Assembly (NCBI GenBank): GCA_021776175.1
Contig: JAJFGJ010000002.1
Coordinates: 124,001-188,000, forward strand
From: Kiloniellaceae bacterium
GTDB lineage: Bacteria > Pseudomonadota > Alphaproteobacteria > Kiloniellales > J153
Direction of reading: 5' to 3'
Length of the DNA stretch: 64,000 bases
This document shows positions 26,119 through 34,919 of this stretch, in pieces. The stretch's first letter is position 1. Each line of letters opens with the position of its first letter. The notes beneath the pieces were generated by a model that had not been told where the DNA came from, searched no databases, and saw only the letters and a list, made by a program, of their open reading frames with translations. The position numbers were made by a program, and so were the translations under genes.

Positions 26119-27294
26119 TCATTGCACGCTGCGCCGTAGCAACTCGCGATCGCCGGCCGCCGAGCCGGCAGGGGACTCTCCGGTGAGAGACGATAGGCTC
26201 GCGGCGTAGCTGTCAAGAACTGTCTCGGCGTCGTAGCGGGCGGCCACGGCCCTAAGGTCCGACGGGTCGCGGGGAGCAGCAAGCGCGCGCCGCACCGCAA
26301 ACGCCAATTCATTGGAGTCGCCGGGAGCCGCCATTTGGCCCCACCGCCCATCTTCGAGGATTTCTTCGGGCGCGCCACAGCGGGTACTGATGACCTGCGT
26401 CCCACAGGCCATTGCCTCGACCAGTACGAGTCCGAAGCCTTCGGCGTGCGACGGCACTACCAAGGCATCGGCGTGGGCCATGTAGGTCCAAGGATTAGCT
26501 TGGGTGCCTACAAATTGTAACACTTCACTATTGAGGCCCAGTCTCCCAGCCAGCGCCTCCAGCGCCGGGCGCTGTGGGCCGTCTCCCACTAACAACAGCC
26601 GGTGTGAGCCGCCCTCGCGGCGCAGGCTGGCCAATGCGCGCAGTAGGACCTCGAAGCCCTTTTCCGGCGCCAGCCGTCCCACACCGAGTAGGGCCGTTGC
26701 CTGCGCCCGCGCAGATTCCGCTAGCCAGGGATGCGGCAACGGCGCGGCGGCACCCCGCCGGACCGCGGCGAGATCGACTGGATTGGGAATCGTCAATGCG
26801 GGCGGCGCAGCAATTCCAAGTTGGTCAGCAACCTCCGCCGCGACACTCCGGGAGATGCAGAACACCGTGTCGGCGCGGCGGTACAAGGCGCGCATCAGCG
26901 CGCGCGCCAAGCGGCCCCGCACAGGTGGATCGGCCTCACGCCCGCGCGAGAACAAGGCGACTTCCTGTACGCAAACGGGGGCAGGGTGACGCCGGATTAG
27001 CCGGGCGGCCAACAGGGTAACGACGTTCATATGGGTCATCGCTGAGAAAACCAGCGCCCGGGGGTGGCGCGTCAGAAACCGTATAAGCGGCACAAGAGAG
27101 CGGCCTACACGTCCCACGCCGAGGTCCACCACCTCCACCGCCGGCGACAACTCGTCGCGTAGCGCGCCGATGCCGGACGGGCTGGCAAGAGATACCCGCC
27201 AGTCACGTTGCGCCAAACCGTTGGCCAACGTGACGATCACCCGTTCGGCGCCGCCCATGGTCAGTGACGGGATCACAAGCACGATAGATCTCAC
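26119..27294 (-). CDS. Glycosyltransferase family 4
   Basis: The GTG at 27294 overlaps the upstream stop (GTGA), so the longer frame is not used. The 391-residue GT-B enzyme begins SIVLVIPSLTMGGAERVIVTLANGL. It has IPNPVDLAAVRRG between the domains, then GVGRLAPEKGFEVLLRALA, PSHAEGFGLVLVEAMACGT (EX7E) and GAPEEILEDGRWG. It is similar in style to N-acetylgalactosamine or galactose transferases of O-antigen loci. It should add one residue to the lipid-linked chain; donor specificity cannot be read from the sequence. Confidence 0.88.
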   Translation of the reverse strand: MRSIVLVIPSLTMGGAERVIVTLANGLAQRDWRVSLASPSGIGALRDELSPAVEVVDLGVGRVGRSLVPLIRFLTRHPRALVFSAMTHMNVVTLLAARLIRRHPAPVCVQEVALFSRGREADPPVRGRLARALMRALYRRADTVFCISRSVAAEVADQLGIAAPPALTIPNPVDLAAVRRGAAAPLPHPWLAESARAQATALLGVGRLAPEKGFEVLLRALASLRREGGSHRLLLVGDGPQRPALEALAGRLGLNSEVLQFVGTQANPWTYMAHADALVVPSHAEGFGLVLVEAMACGTQVISTRCGAPEEILEDGRWGQMAAPGDSNELAFAVRRALAAPRDPSDLRAVAARYDAETVLDSYAASLSSLTGESPAGSAAGDRELLRRSVQ

Positions 27295-28271
27295 AGCCGG
27301 TCCCGGGCCAGGCCGCGCCCGACCGCGGCGAGATAAAGCCAGCGGCTGAGAGGCTGGCACATCACGTAGAGAATACGCGCCCACGACCGCCGGCGTTCGA
27401 TGGTGAAATGGCTCGGCCAAATTGGGCTGAGGACGAGGCTGCGTAGCAGATACCGCCGGCCGGGAACTGCCGGGTCATGAATCGCTAACAAGCCGGCGCA
27501 ATAAAGTGCCGAGGCCAACGCCTGCCGCCGCCAAGCGCACACTGACGCCGGTAGATCATGCCGATTGAAAAATGCCGTGACCATATCGATCTTGTTTGCC
27601 GCCATTTGCCTATTACGGCCCGACTGACTGGTACCGCCCCGGTGCAGCCGCCATGTCGCGAGCACCTGCGGAATACGGGCGATGCGTCCTGCCAGGGCCA
27701 GACGCAGCCACATCTCGTAGTCGCTGGTAAAAGGGAAACGGGGATTTCGGACCGGATCGTCATTAAGAGCGGAAAGGCGGAAGAAGGCGCCCGGTCCGGG
27801 CAGGCATAGGTGCTGCTCAAGATGGACACACAGGTCGAAATCGAGCGTCGTGACCGTGCGAACGGGCACGCCTTTTTCGTCGATCATTTCCCAGTCTGGA
27901 TAAACGGCGACAAGGCCCGCGTCCGCTTCCAACATCGTGACGGCGGCCCGAAGCAACCCTGGTCGCACCGGATCGTCGGCGTTGACGATCCCGACGATGT
28001 CCGATGATGCTTCGGCCACCCCTCGATTAACGGCATCTACCTCGCCCCCATTTTGCTGGCGGATGAGCCGGATACGCTTCCCATAGCGGCTGGCCAGGAA
28101 ATCGCCCGTGCCGTCGGTCGAGCCATCGTCGACAACGACGTATTCACAGGGGGAAACCGACTCGGGATCGCCCATCTGGGCGAGCACGCTATCGACAGTC
28201 TCGGCGATATAGTCCCGCCCGTTGTAGACGGGTGTCACCACAGTGACACGCGCTTTCTCCTGTGCCGACAT
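27291..28271 (-). CDS. Glycosyltransferase family 2
   Basis: The 326-residue GT-A enzyme starts with VTVVTPVYNGRDYIAETVDSVL and YVVVDDGSTDGTGDFL. It continues with NGGEVDAVNRGVAEASSDIVGIVNADDPVRPG (the DxD-like acidic motif) and PRFPFTSDYEMWLRLAL, where the Asp-Tyr-Glu region supplies the catalytic base. It is an inverting transferase, probably adding one sugar of the repeat. Its end overlaps the next glycosyltransferase by GTGA, and it follows the WecB-like epimerase by 9 bases. Confidence 0.88.
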   Translation of the reverse strand: MSAQEKARVTVVTPVYNGRDYIAETVDSVLAQMGDPESVSPCEYVVVDDGSTDGTGDFLASRYGKRIRLIRQQNGGEVDAVNRGVAEASSDIVGIVNADDPVRPGLLRAAVTMLEADAGLVAVYPDWEMIDEKGVPVRTVTTLDFDLCVHLEQHLCLPGPGAFFRLSALNDDPVRNPRFPFTSDYEMWLRLALAGRIARIPQVLATWRLHRGGTSQSGRNRQMAANKIDMVTAFFNRHDLPASVCAWRRQALASALYCAGLLAIHDPAVPGRRYLLRSLVLSPIWPSHFTIERRRSWARILYVMCQPLSRWLYLAAVGRGLARDRL

Positions 28272-28280
28272 GCGCCTGAT

Positions 28281-29375
28281 TTAACCGGATAAGCCGTGGA
28301 TGTGACTAGTGACGATCCGCAGTACGGTATCGCTGACATTAGTCGCCATATATTCTGGCGGCGGGGTCCATTTCGCCGTATCGCCAGTCACCAGGGCAAC
28401 ACCACGCAAGATACTCCGCATGTCGGCACCGCTGATATAGTTAGAGCCGCAATCTAGAGTCTCCGGCCGTTCGGTCACGTCACGTATCGTGACATTGGGG
28501 ACTCCGAATAGGGCGCATTCTTCCTGAACTGTGCCGCTGTCGGATAGGACGCAAAAAGCATTACGCTCCAGGCTAACGAAATCGAAGAAGCCGAAGGGCT
28601 CCGCGAACTCCACACCGTCACCCACTATAAGGTTCGCAGATCGTTTCATTCGGCCACGGGTGCGCGGGTGCGTGCTGACAATCACCGGCATGGCATAATC
28701 GGCTGCCAGGCGTGAGAAGGCGTCAACAAAGGCTCGCAGACGTTCCTCCACATCGACGTTTTCGGCGCGATGCATGGTCACGAGAAAATATTTCTTCTCG
28801 GCCAACCCCAACCGTCTTAGCACGTCCGACTCCCGGATTTGCGAATGGTGAGCGTCTATCACCTCCCCGATCGGGTTTCCGGTGACGAAGATACGATGGC
28901 CGGGAACGCCTTCTCTCAGCAGATTTTCGCGGCTGCGTTGGGTATAAGGCATAAGAATGTCCGAGCAGTGGTCGACGATCCGCCGATTGACCTCCTCGGG
29001 CACCCGGTCGTCGTAGCAGCGGTTACCCGCCTCCATGTGAAAGACGGGTATGCCAAGACGTTTGGCCATGATGGCCGACAGGGCCGAGTTGGTGTCACCC
29101 AGCAGAAGCAATCTGTCAGGCCGCTCGCGGCGAAACATCTCCTCGGCATGTTCCAAGATCTGACCGATTTGCCGGCCTGCGCGGCTGGTATCGACGCCGA
29201 AATGGAAATCTGGCCGGCGCACTTTTAGCTGGCTGAAAAACTCGTCGGACAACTTGGGATCGTGGTTTTGGCCGGTATGGACCAAAACGTGGTCGACGAT
29301 CTTGTCCAGCTTGCCGATCAGCAGAGACAGTCGAATAATCTCCGGCCGGGTGCCGAGGATGGTCGCGATCTTCAT
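28281..29375 (-). CDS. wecB: UDP-N-acetylglucosamine 2-epimerase family (WecB-like)
   Basis: The 364-residue GT-B-fold epimerase has MKIATILGTRPEIIRLS at the start, VHTGQNHDPKLSDEFF, LLLGDTNSALSA, FHMEAGNRCYDDRVPEE, LVTMHRAENVD and SDSGTVQEECALFGVPNVTIRD. It inverts C2 of a UDP-HexNAc. In this cluster, directly downstream of an FnlA/CapE-like dehydratase and an RmlD-like reductase, it most probably acts as the WbvD/WbjD-type 2-epimerase making UDP-L-QuiNAc (or L-FucNAc) rather than UDP-ManNAc; this is inference from gene order. It overlaps the upstream gene by ATGA. Confidence 0.88.
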   Translation of the reverse strand: MKIATILGTRPEIIRLSLLIGKLDKIVDHVLVHTGQNHDPKLSDEFFSQLKVRRPDFHFGVDTSRAGRQIGQILEHAEEMFRRERPDRLLLLGDTNSALSAIMAKRLGIPVFHMEAGNRCYDDRVPEEVNRRIVDHCSDILMPYTQRSRENLLREGVPGHRIFVTGNPIGEVIDAHHSQIRESDVLRRLGLAEKKYFLVTMHRAENVDVEERLRAFVDAFSRLAADYAMPVIVSTHPRTRGRMKRSANLIVGDGVEFAEPFGFFDFVSLERNAFCVLSDSGTVQEECALFGVPNVTIRDVTERPETLDCGSNYISGADMRSILRGVALVTGDTAKWTPPPEYMATNVSDTVLRIVTSHIHGLSG

Positions 29376-30442
29376 CGCAGGATTTCACCCTCCAGATGAA
29401 GTTCGTCGTCGACCATAAGGCGGTGGCGCTCTAGCAGCGCCTTGGTGCCGTCGAAATCCAGCAAATCGTCATTGGACATATAGGGGCGATCGAGCGGTTC
29501 GCCCTCGTAGTTCCGGCCGTCCATCAACTCAGGCAGGATGGGGGCTATCACATAGTAGTTGCCGCGGACGTAGGTCCTAACCGATTCCTCGCCCGACACA
29601 AGGCATTCATGCAACTTCTCGCCCGGCCTAATGCCGGTAATTTCTGTCGGGATAGGTCGATCACCAATCAGTGCGCGCGCCACGTCGGTGATGCTGGCAG
29701 CTGGCACACGAGGAATATAAGTTTCACTTCGCTGGCCGTGCGCGACGGCAGCCAGGACGACGTCCACGGCGTCTTCGAGACTCAGTAGGAAGCGTGTCAT
29801 CCGCTCGTCAGTGATCGTGATCGGCTGGCCGGCGCGAATCCGCTCGTGGAAATAGGGGATGACCGAACCACGCGAGGCAAGCACATTACCATAACGGACC
29901 AAGACGAACCTCGTGTTGGGCGCATCCAGATTGGCGGCCATAAAGATTCGTTCCTGCAACGCCTTGGTCATGCCCATGACATTCACGGGCTGCACGGCCT
30001 TGTCAGTCGAAACGCCGACGACAGTCTCGATCGTAAGGTTCTGCTCGCGGATCACCCGAACGATGTTGTTGGCGCCGATAATGTTGGTCATCACCGCCTC
30101 GGACGGAAAATACTCGCACGTGGGCACTTGCTTGAGGGCGGCGGCGTTGAACACGATGTCAGCGTTTCGCAATGGTCCGGACAAGCTGGCTGGGTCACGC
30201 ACATCACCGATGTGAAAGGACAACCGCTCTCGAACATTGTGATAAACGATGTCGTCTGTTGGGTTAGTGCGGTGCAGGTACTCCAGGCGGAGTTGGTGCT
30301 GCTTCGCTTCGTCCCGAGACAAGATGGAGACGCGCTCCACATCGCCGGCCTGTCCGCTCAGAAGCCGGCGCAGAAGCACCTTGCCGAGGGAACCGGTTCC
30401 GCCGGTGATAAGAACACGCTTGCCCGTGAGATCGGCTATCAT
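29372..30442 (-). CDS. UDP-GlcNAc 4,6-dehydratase/5-epimerase (FnlA/CapE/WbjB family)
   Basis: The 356-residue extended SDR begins with the NAD(P) loop LITGGTGSLGKVLLRRLL. It has FNAAALKQVPTCEYFPSEAV, VGVSTDKAVQPVNVMGMTKA (Met-x3-Lys in place of Tyr-x3-Lys, as in this subfamily) and VRYGNVLASRGSVIPYF. The family converts UDP-GlcNAc into UDP-2-acetamido-2,6-dideoxy-L-hexos-4-uloses, the shared precursor of UDP-L-QuiNAc, UDP-L-FucNAc and, via PseC, of 4-amino sugars. It is followed by a WecB-like epimerase (ATGA overlap) and preceded by an RmlD-like reductase. Confidence 0.9.
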   Translation of the reverse strand: MIADLTGKRVLITGGTGSLGKVLLRRLLSGQAGDVERVSILSRDEAKQHQLRLEYLHRTNPTDDIVYHNVRERLSFHIGDVRDPASLSGPLRNADIVFNAAALKQVPTCEYFPSEAVMTNIIGANNIVRVIREQNLTIETVVGVSTDKAVQPVNVMGMTKALQERIFMAANLDAPNTRFVLVRYGNVLASRGSVIPYFHERIRAGQPITITDERMTRFLLSLEDAVDVVLAAVAHGQRSETYIPRVPAASITDVARALIGDRPIPTEITGIRPGEKLHECLVSGEESVRTYVRGNYYVIAPILPELMDGRNYEGEPLDRPYMSNDDLLDFDGTKALLERHRLMVDDELHLEGEILR

Positions 30443-30457
30443 TCTTTATCTATCCAG

Positions 30458-31339
30458 TTATAATTGTTGATGATTTTCGTACATTACTTGAAGCATCTCC
30501 CGCCAAGTGGGAGGCACGATCCCTGTCCGGCTGCGGAACATGGTGCTGTCAAGCCGGCGGTCACAGACATACGCTTCGTCCCGGTCTATCGTCAGGTCCA
30601 AGCCGTAGATCTCGTTGACTAGGCATATCAGGTCATATTTGCTGATCGGATCGGCCGAAAGGTGCCAAACTCCGTAGAGTTTCGGAAAATCGGTAATTAT
30701 TTGCGTCAGCGCCTGCGTCATGAAATCGGTGGTAACGCCGGTGTAGAGGGCACGCACGAACCCAGACACCCGGCCACCCCGGTTGCGCAGAATCCATGAC
30801 ACCAATCCGGTACCGCCACCTATCTCATGGCCAATAATCGAGGTGCGCAGGGTCAGGGCATTGGGCGCATTGATCTCGCCAAGCAGTTTGCTGCGGCCAT
30901 ACAGGTCCTGGGGATCCGGCGGGGAGGCCTCCGTATACGGGCCAGCGTTGCCCGAAAAGACACAATCGGTCGAAAAATGAATGATCCGCACGCCGCGCTG
31001 CGTGCACGCCCGCGCCAACCGATGCGGGAACAAAGCATTCACCGGAATTGCAACCAGCGGGTCGTTGGCCGAGGCCAGTTGCTTGACCACACCGATGCAG
31101 TTCACCACCACGTCTGGACGCTCGCTATCCAACACCCGCTCAACGAGTCCTTCCGGCTCGACCGAGATGCCGCCGATCAGCCGTGGCTCGACCGGCCCCG
31201 TTTCACCGGCCGCCTCTTCTGCAGCCCCGCGAACCGTACCGACAACTTCATGGCCATATGTCGGCAATATTTGCAGCACACGATGGCCCAGCATTCCGGT
31301 GGCTCCGCAAACAAGAACCTTCATCCTGATTTCATCCAA
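30458..31339 (-). CDS. RmlD-like NDP-4-keto-sugar reductase (WbvR-type)
   Basis: The 293-residue SDR has VLVCGATGMLGHRVLQIL, VVVNCIGVVKQLA, IIHFSTDCVFSGNAGPYTE and the catalytic DLYGRSKLLGEI, as in dTDP-4-dehydrorhamnose reductase. No rmlABC genes accompany it; instead it lies between FnlA/CapE-like and WecB-like genes. It also lacks the C-terminal cupin of CapF/WbjC, which makes L-FucNAc. That combination fits WbvR, which reduces the 4-keto intermediate to UDP-L-rhamnosamine on the way to UDP-L-QuiNAc. A second ATG at 31324 (MKVLVCG) is an equally good start. Confidence 0.83.
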   Translation of the reverse strand: MDEIRMKVLVCGATGMLGHRVLQILPTYGHEVVGTVRGAAEEAAGETGPVEPRLIGGISVEPEGLVERVLDSERPDVVVNCIGVVKQLASANDPLVAIPVNALFPHRLARACTQRGVRIIHFSTDCVFSGNAGPYTEASPPDPQDLYGRSKLLGEINAPNALTLRTSIIGHEIGGGTGLVSWILRNRGGRVSGFVRALYTGVTTDFMTQALTQIITDFPKLYGVWHLSADPISKYDLICLVNEIYGLDLTIDRDEAYVCDRRLDSTMFRSRTGIVPPTWREMLQVMYENHQQL

Positions 31340-31351
31340 CCCAGACGCATG

Positions 31352-32299
31352 TCACTGCTTCGCCTGCATCCAGAATGCGGTCGGTTCCGACGACGGATAG
31401 ACCGCCCTCATATCGTTGATCTCAGGAAACCACTGTAGCATGGGTTCAGGATGCGCCAGCATCATGGCGTTACCGGCCCACACGACGTCGAATCCGCTGT
31501 TGAACGCCAGAAAGGCCTGCAACAGGTACTGCTCGTTCCAAAACACCTGGTTGTCGAAATACACCTTCGGGTAGCGCCGCGGCAAAGAGATGTCGTGAAC
31601 ATGAACCAGAACGCCCGGCTTCAGCCTTGGTAGCACTTCCAGGTACTCGTACTGCACGTCGGAGCCTTCGCGCAGCACGTGTGTGCTGTCGATAAACAGA
31701 ATGTCGCCGGCCTCAAGTTCTTGAAACAGGTCGAGTGGCACATCCTGCACTTTCTTGGCAATCAACTCAATGGAGCGCCCATCTTCGCGCCGGAGAAAGT
31801 CGCTCGGGTATGGCTCGATTGCCCGGATCAGACAGTTTCGGCCGGTTTGCGCCGTCATCGACGCGGTGGCGGCAGTGGACACCATCGTCGACGCATGGGC
31901 ACCGATCTCTATGATCCGCCGCGGCTTGTGATGCTGAACCAAGCACCAGTAAACATGAGCGTCGACCGCCATATAGGTGCCGTTGATCAGGAAAAAGTCC
32001 TCTCCCACAGTCTGATGCAGAGGAAACCGGTCCCGGAAACCGGCGATATGCAGGGGCACGACGCCTTCAAGAAAGGCCAATCCCCGATCGAGGCCCAAGT
32101 CCACGCCGGGCATGCCCGACACCTCATCCCAATACCCGGAGTCAAGGTCAGCGGCGTCGGGTACGGGCGAGTAGTAGTGGCGCCGGATCAGATGAAATCC
32201 GAATTTTTGCTCCAAAACGCGCGCGAGCATAGGAATGGCGCGGATCCCCAGGGATTTGACCGGCTGGAGAATTCGGTTGCGCAATGTCGACAAAGTCAC
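31352..32299 (-). CDS. Class I SAM-dependent methyltransferase-like protein (Methyltransf_24 type)
   Basis: The GTG at 32299 overlaps the end of a decayed aminotransferase frame (GTGA). A longer frame would run over that remnant and is rejected. The 315-residue product has the SAM-binding segment RIIEIGAHASTMVSTAA, an acidic strand DILFIDSTHVLREGSDVQYE, and LVHVHDISLPRRYP, as in O-methyltransferases of polysaccharide and glycopeptidolipid loci. A basic N-terminal helix precedes the domain. The probable role is O-methylation of a sugar hydroxyl. It lies 12 bases upstream of the RmlD-like gene. Confidence 0.72.
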   Translation of the reverse strand: MTLSTLRNRILQPVKSLGIRAIPMLARVLEQKFGFHLIRRHYYSPVPDAADLDSGYWDEVSGMPGVDLGLDRGLAFLEGVVPLHIAGFRDRFPLHQTVGEDFFLINGTYMAVDAHVYWCLVQHHKPRRIIEIGAHASTMVSTAATASMTAQTGRNCLIRAIEPYPSDFLRREDGRSIELIAKKVQDVPLDLFQELEAGDILFIDSTHVLREGSDVQYEYLEVLPRLKPGVLVHVHDISLPRRYPKVYFDNQVFWNEQYLLQAFLAFNSGFDVVWAGNAMMLAHPEPMLQWFPEINDMRAVYPSSEPTAFWMQAKQ

Positions 32300-32586
32300 G
32301 CCTCGCCCGTCATGGTTTTCATCGTCTCGGCTAGCGCCGCGATCACCATTTGCTGTTCGGCATCGCCTATGGGAATGCTGACGACATAGGACTGAACGCT
32401 GCGCGGATAAACCGCTTGCTTCGCTTGCGGTCGCACGCCAGGCGGAGAAGTGAGCTCGCCGCAAGCTTCGGCCTGACCCCGCCGCTGGTTCACAAACGCC
32501 TCAAGCCGTGCGAATTGGCAGAGGCCATTGGTCGTGTGGATCTCGCTCTTCCGCCAATTCATGTCCGGCATGATAAACTCCAGGGT
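32296..32586 (-). pseudogene. DegT/DnrJ/EryC1 aminotransferase remnant
   Basis: The frame reads DMNWRKSEIHTTNGLCQFARLEAFVNQRR, the segment that follows the PLP domain in DegT aminotransferases (normally G-Y-N-x-R-x-x-E). It then jumps to YVVSIPIGDAEQQMVIAALAETM, the C-terminus. The PLP-binding N-terminal half and part of the C-domain are deleted. The stop still overlaps the next gene's GTG, so the remnant preserves the original coupling. It shows that the locus once encoded another amino-sugar. Confidence 0.65.
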
Positions 32587-32587
32587 G

Positions 32588-32851
32588 TCAGCAATGGGTC
32601 CAGCCCGTGATCTCGCTGCCGACGGCATGTTGTCCGAACACCTCGGAAGTGGAAAAGCACACAACCCGCTTGCAAGCATCCAGCGTTTCTGTCACAGCCA
32701 ACACGTTCTCGGAGCCGATCATGTTGACGTCAGACAGTTGTCGATGCTGATTACCGTCGATCGGCCAGTTAGGCAGTCCTGACTGGAGGCGTGTTCCCAA
32801 ACACCACTCTGCTAGCCGGAACGCCGCACGGAAAATCTGTTTTGGTTCCAT
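32588..32851 (-). pseudogene. NDP-sugar epimerase/dehydratase remnant
   Basis: The frame contains VNMIGSENVLAVTETLDA and KRVVCFSTSEVFG, the central strand and catalytic Ser-Thr region of extended SDR sugar epimerases, preceded by an unrelated-looking stretch. The N-terminal NAD loop and the C-terminal half are absent. It directly precedes the aminotransferase remnant, so a former epimerase-aminotransferase pair has been collapsed by deletion. Confidence 0.6.
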
Positions 32852-32893
32852 TTGAAACGTCGAGGAACTAATTATTTTCAGGCCCTTAAGGGT

Positions 32894-33265
32894 CTAATTA
32901 ACGCACGTCTCGGACTTATCCACCCGCTGGCGCAGCAAGGCCAGTTCCTGAGCTAGAGACTTGATCTGTCGCTCCTGCCGAGAGATACGGACCAAGCCAT
33001 CCAAGATTAATACGACCGCTAAAACAAACGCCCCAATGACGAGCGCCATGATCAGCTCTCTGTCCGTCAGCTTCGACGTGTAGCCAAAAAACGGGAGCCA
33101 CTTCCACGCAGCAAGAAGCGCGAATGCCACGAATTCAAATAAAAGCCACAGCACGGTGATATGGGAGTTTAGTCTCCCAGACCGCGTCAGCCAGAGCGTG
33201 TATATAAAAAGACCCGCCAGTAAGCCAAGGCCAGTGTTTTGCACATCAGCGAAAAATGCGGTCAT
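32894..33265 (-). CDS. DUF2304 family membrane protein
   Basis: The ATG at 33265 overlaps the stop of the GT2 gene (ATGA) and gives a 123-residue product. It has three hydrophobic segments (GLGLLAGLFIYTLWL, VLWLLFEFVAFALLAAW, LIMALVIGAFVLAVVLIL) and a C-terminal coiled coil (RISRQERQIKSLAQELALL). DUF2304 proteins regularly follow DPM1-like glycosyltransferases and are thought to help anchor or assist them; the mechanism is not established. It is relatively AT-rich like its neighbours. Confidence 0.8.
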   Translation of the reverse strand: MTAFFADVQNTGLGLLAGLFIYTLWLTRSGRLNSHITVLWLLFEFVAFALLAAWKWLPFFGYTSKLTDRELIMALVIGAFVLAVVLILDGLVRISRQERQIKSLAQELALLRQRVDKSETCVN

Positions 33266-33987
33266 TTCTTTTTCACCGGCTGGGGATTGGAGAACAGACC
33301 AAAAAAACCTACGATAACGCGCAAGGGGTAAAAGACTGCTTTCCAAAATGTAAACAAAGATTGTCCGGCGTCTCGAGTCCGCATCTGGATGCCGACTTCC
33401 TTAATTTTGAAGCCCGCCTGGTGCAGCATTAACAAGGACTCTGCTTCTGGATGGTCCGTCGGGTAACAATTTGCAAAGAACTCCATTGCAGCTCTGTTCA
33501 AAGCACGATACCCGGAAGTGGTATCGTAAATAACTAGCCCTGAAGCCAGCTTCAATATGCCCGTCGAAAAGTGCATCCCCATCCGTCTGAAAAAAGGCGT
33601 TTTGTACTCTGTATCCTTCGCAGATGGTAGATATCGGGAACCGATCGCACAGTCTACTTCCCCGTTAATTACGGGCGTCGTCACATTGAACAACAAGGAC
33701 GGATCGTGCTGTCCATCGCCATCAATCTGAACTGCAATATCGTAATCATTACGAAGGGCGTAAATGAAACCTGCCTGAACCCCCCCACCAATGCCAAGAT
33801 TAATCGGCAGTGTGAGTACAGGAGCATTTTTTTCTCTGGCGACCTGCTCGGTTCTATCGGACGACGCATCGTTGACAACAACCACGTCCGCGCCTGTTTT
33901 AAATATTTCCTCCAGCAGCCCGGGGAGATTGTGTTCTTCATTATATGAAGGAACAATAATTAATATTCTTGATGCTGAATGAGCCAT
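33262..33987 (-). CDS. Glycosyltransferase family 2, DPM1-like
   Basis: The 241-residue enzyme has ILIIVPSYNEEHNLPGLLEE, VVVVNDASSDRTEQVA, NLGIGGGVQAGFIYA, the catalytic IAVQIDGDGQHDPSLL and IGSRYLPSA, then TSGYRALNRAAMEFF. This pattern is that of polyprenyl-phosphate sugar synthases (DPM1/ArnC-like without membrane helices). Together with the coupled DUF2304 protein it could load a sugar on undecaprenyl phosphate, which the GT-C-type protein at 38473-40491 could then use. That link is inference. Confidence 0.86.
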   Translation of the reverse strand: MAHSASRILIIVPSYNEEHNLPGLLEEIFKTGADVVVVNDASSDRTEQVAREKNAPVLTLPINLGIGGGVQAGFIYALRNDYDIAVQIDGDGQHDPSLLFNVTTPVINGEVDCAIGSRYLPSAKDTEYKTPFFRRMGMHFSTGILKLASGLVIYDTTSGYRALNRAAMEFFANCYPTDHPEAESLLMLHQAGFKIKEVGIQMRTRDAGQSLFTFWKAVFYPLRVIVGFFGLFSNPQPVKKK

Positions 33988-34136
33988 TAAAACCTAGATT
34001 CTTCTTTCGTCAACCCAGTTGAAAATTCAATTCCAAAAAATAGATATCCCCTGCACTCTAGTTGGAAGAGAAGATAGCCTGATGGGATGGACAGCGCGAC
34101 AAATTTTTCGCGATGGCAGAGAACGCCCGTTCGCAG

Positions 34137-34880
34137 GGGTTGATTATCCACGTACGTTTCAGGAGATGATGAGTGGTTCCGGAGCGGCGCCGGATTTCGG
34201 GACTAAATTCATCGGTTGCGTTGGCCAGACGGGTTTGCCTGCGGACGGATTGGAGAGCCGTGAGTGACATCGCGGGGACTGTTGCACCGCCGGATGCCAG
34301 GGGCAAGCGTCCTAGACTGCAGGCACCGTGTTCGAGGGGCGCGAAAGCCGCTACGTATGTGGTCCGTCACCAGCCAGAAGAACGGCGTTAGCGCGTTGGG
34401 CTTACAACTGGTGCTTGGCCTAGACAGCCATGGGACGGCCTGGGCCTAGCTCCACAAGCTACGGCGGGCGATAGTTCGGCCCGATCGGGATTGCCTCACG
34501 GGTGCCGTCGAGACGGACGAAACCTATTTCGGCTGCCCGGAAGATGACAAGTACGGCCGGGGAATCGAGACCAAAGCCATTGTAACAGTGGCTGCCGAAA
34601 TGAGCGGTTAGAGTATCGGTCGAATCCGCCTTCGGCGCGTCACGAACGTGTCCTCGGACTGCCCTCTTCCCTTCGTCCAGAATGCCGTGACGCCCGGGTC
34701 GGTGGCACATGTCTACGGATGGAGCGGTTATCGTGCGCTGACGGCGCACCGGCTACCAGCACCAAGTCACTATCATCAGTGACGGTCCAGAACCGGCCCA
34801 CGAGGTCATGTCGCGGGTCCACACCGTTGATTCGCTTCTCAAACGGTCGGTCCTGAGACGGTATGTGCTGAGAGGGCATT
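34137..34880 (+). pseudogene. IS1595/ISXO2-type transposase remnant
   Basis: Several frames on the plus strand, joined, spell a near-complete ISXO2-like transposase: DYPRTFQE, RLRWPDGFAC, TSQKNGVSALGLQLVLGLDS, then after a stop LHKLRRAIVRPDRD, GAVETDETYFGCPEDDKYGR and VTVAAEMSG, and finally SVAHVYGWSGYRAL and EVMSRVHTVDSLLKR. Stops and frameshifts interrupt it, and the Asp normally found in TDGW is replaced (VYGW). It lies inverted relative to the operon, in a 932-base gap between the DPM1-like and methyltransferase genes. The flanks of the gap hold no gene. Confidence 0.8.
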
Positions 34881-34919
34881 CGAATTTTATGGGTGAAACT
34901 CAAAATTATACAAAACTTC

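Noticed and set aside
30458-31339. CapF/WbjC (UDP-L-FucNAc branch) or RmlD of dTDP-rhamnose synthesis
   Set aside because: It is too short for CapF (no cupin domain), and rmlA, rmlB and rmlC are absent; WbvR-type is the better fit.
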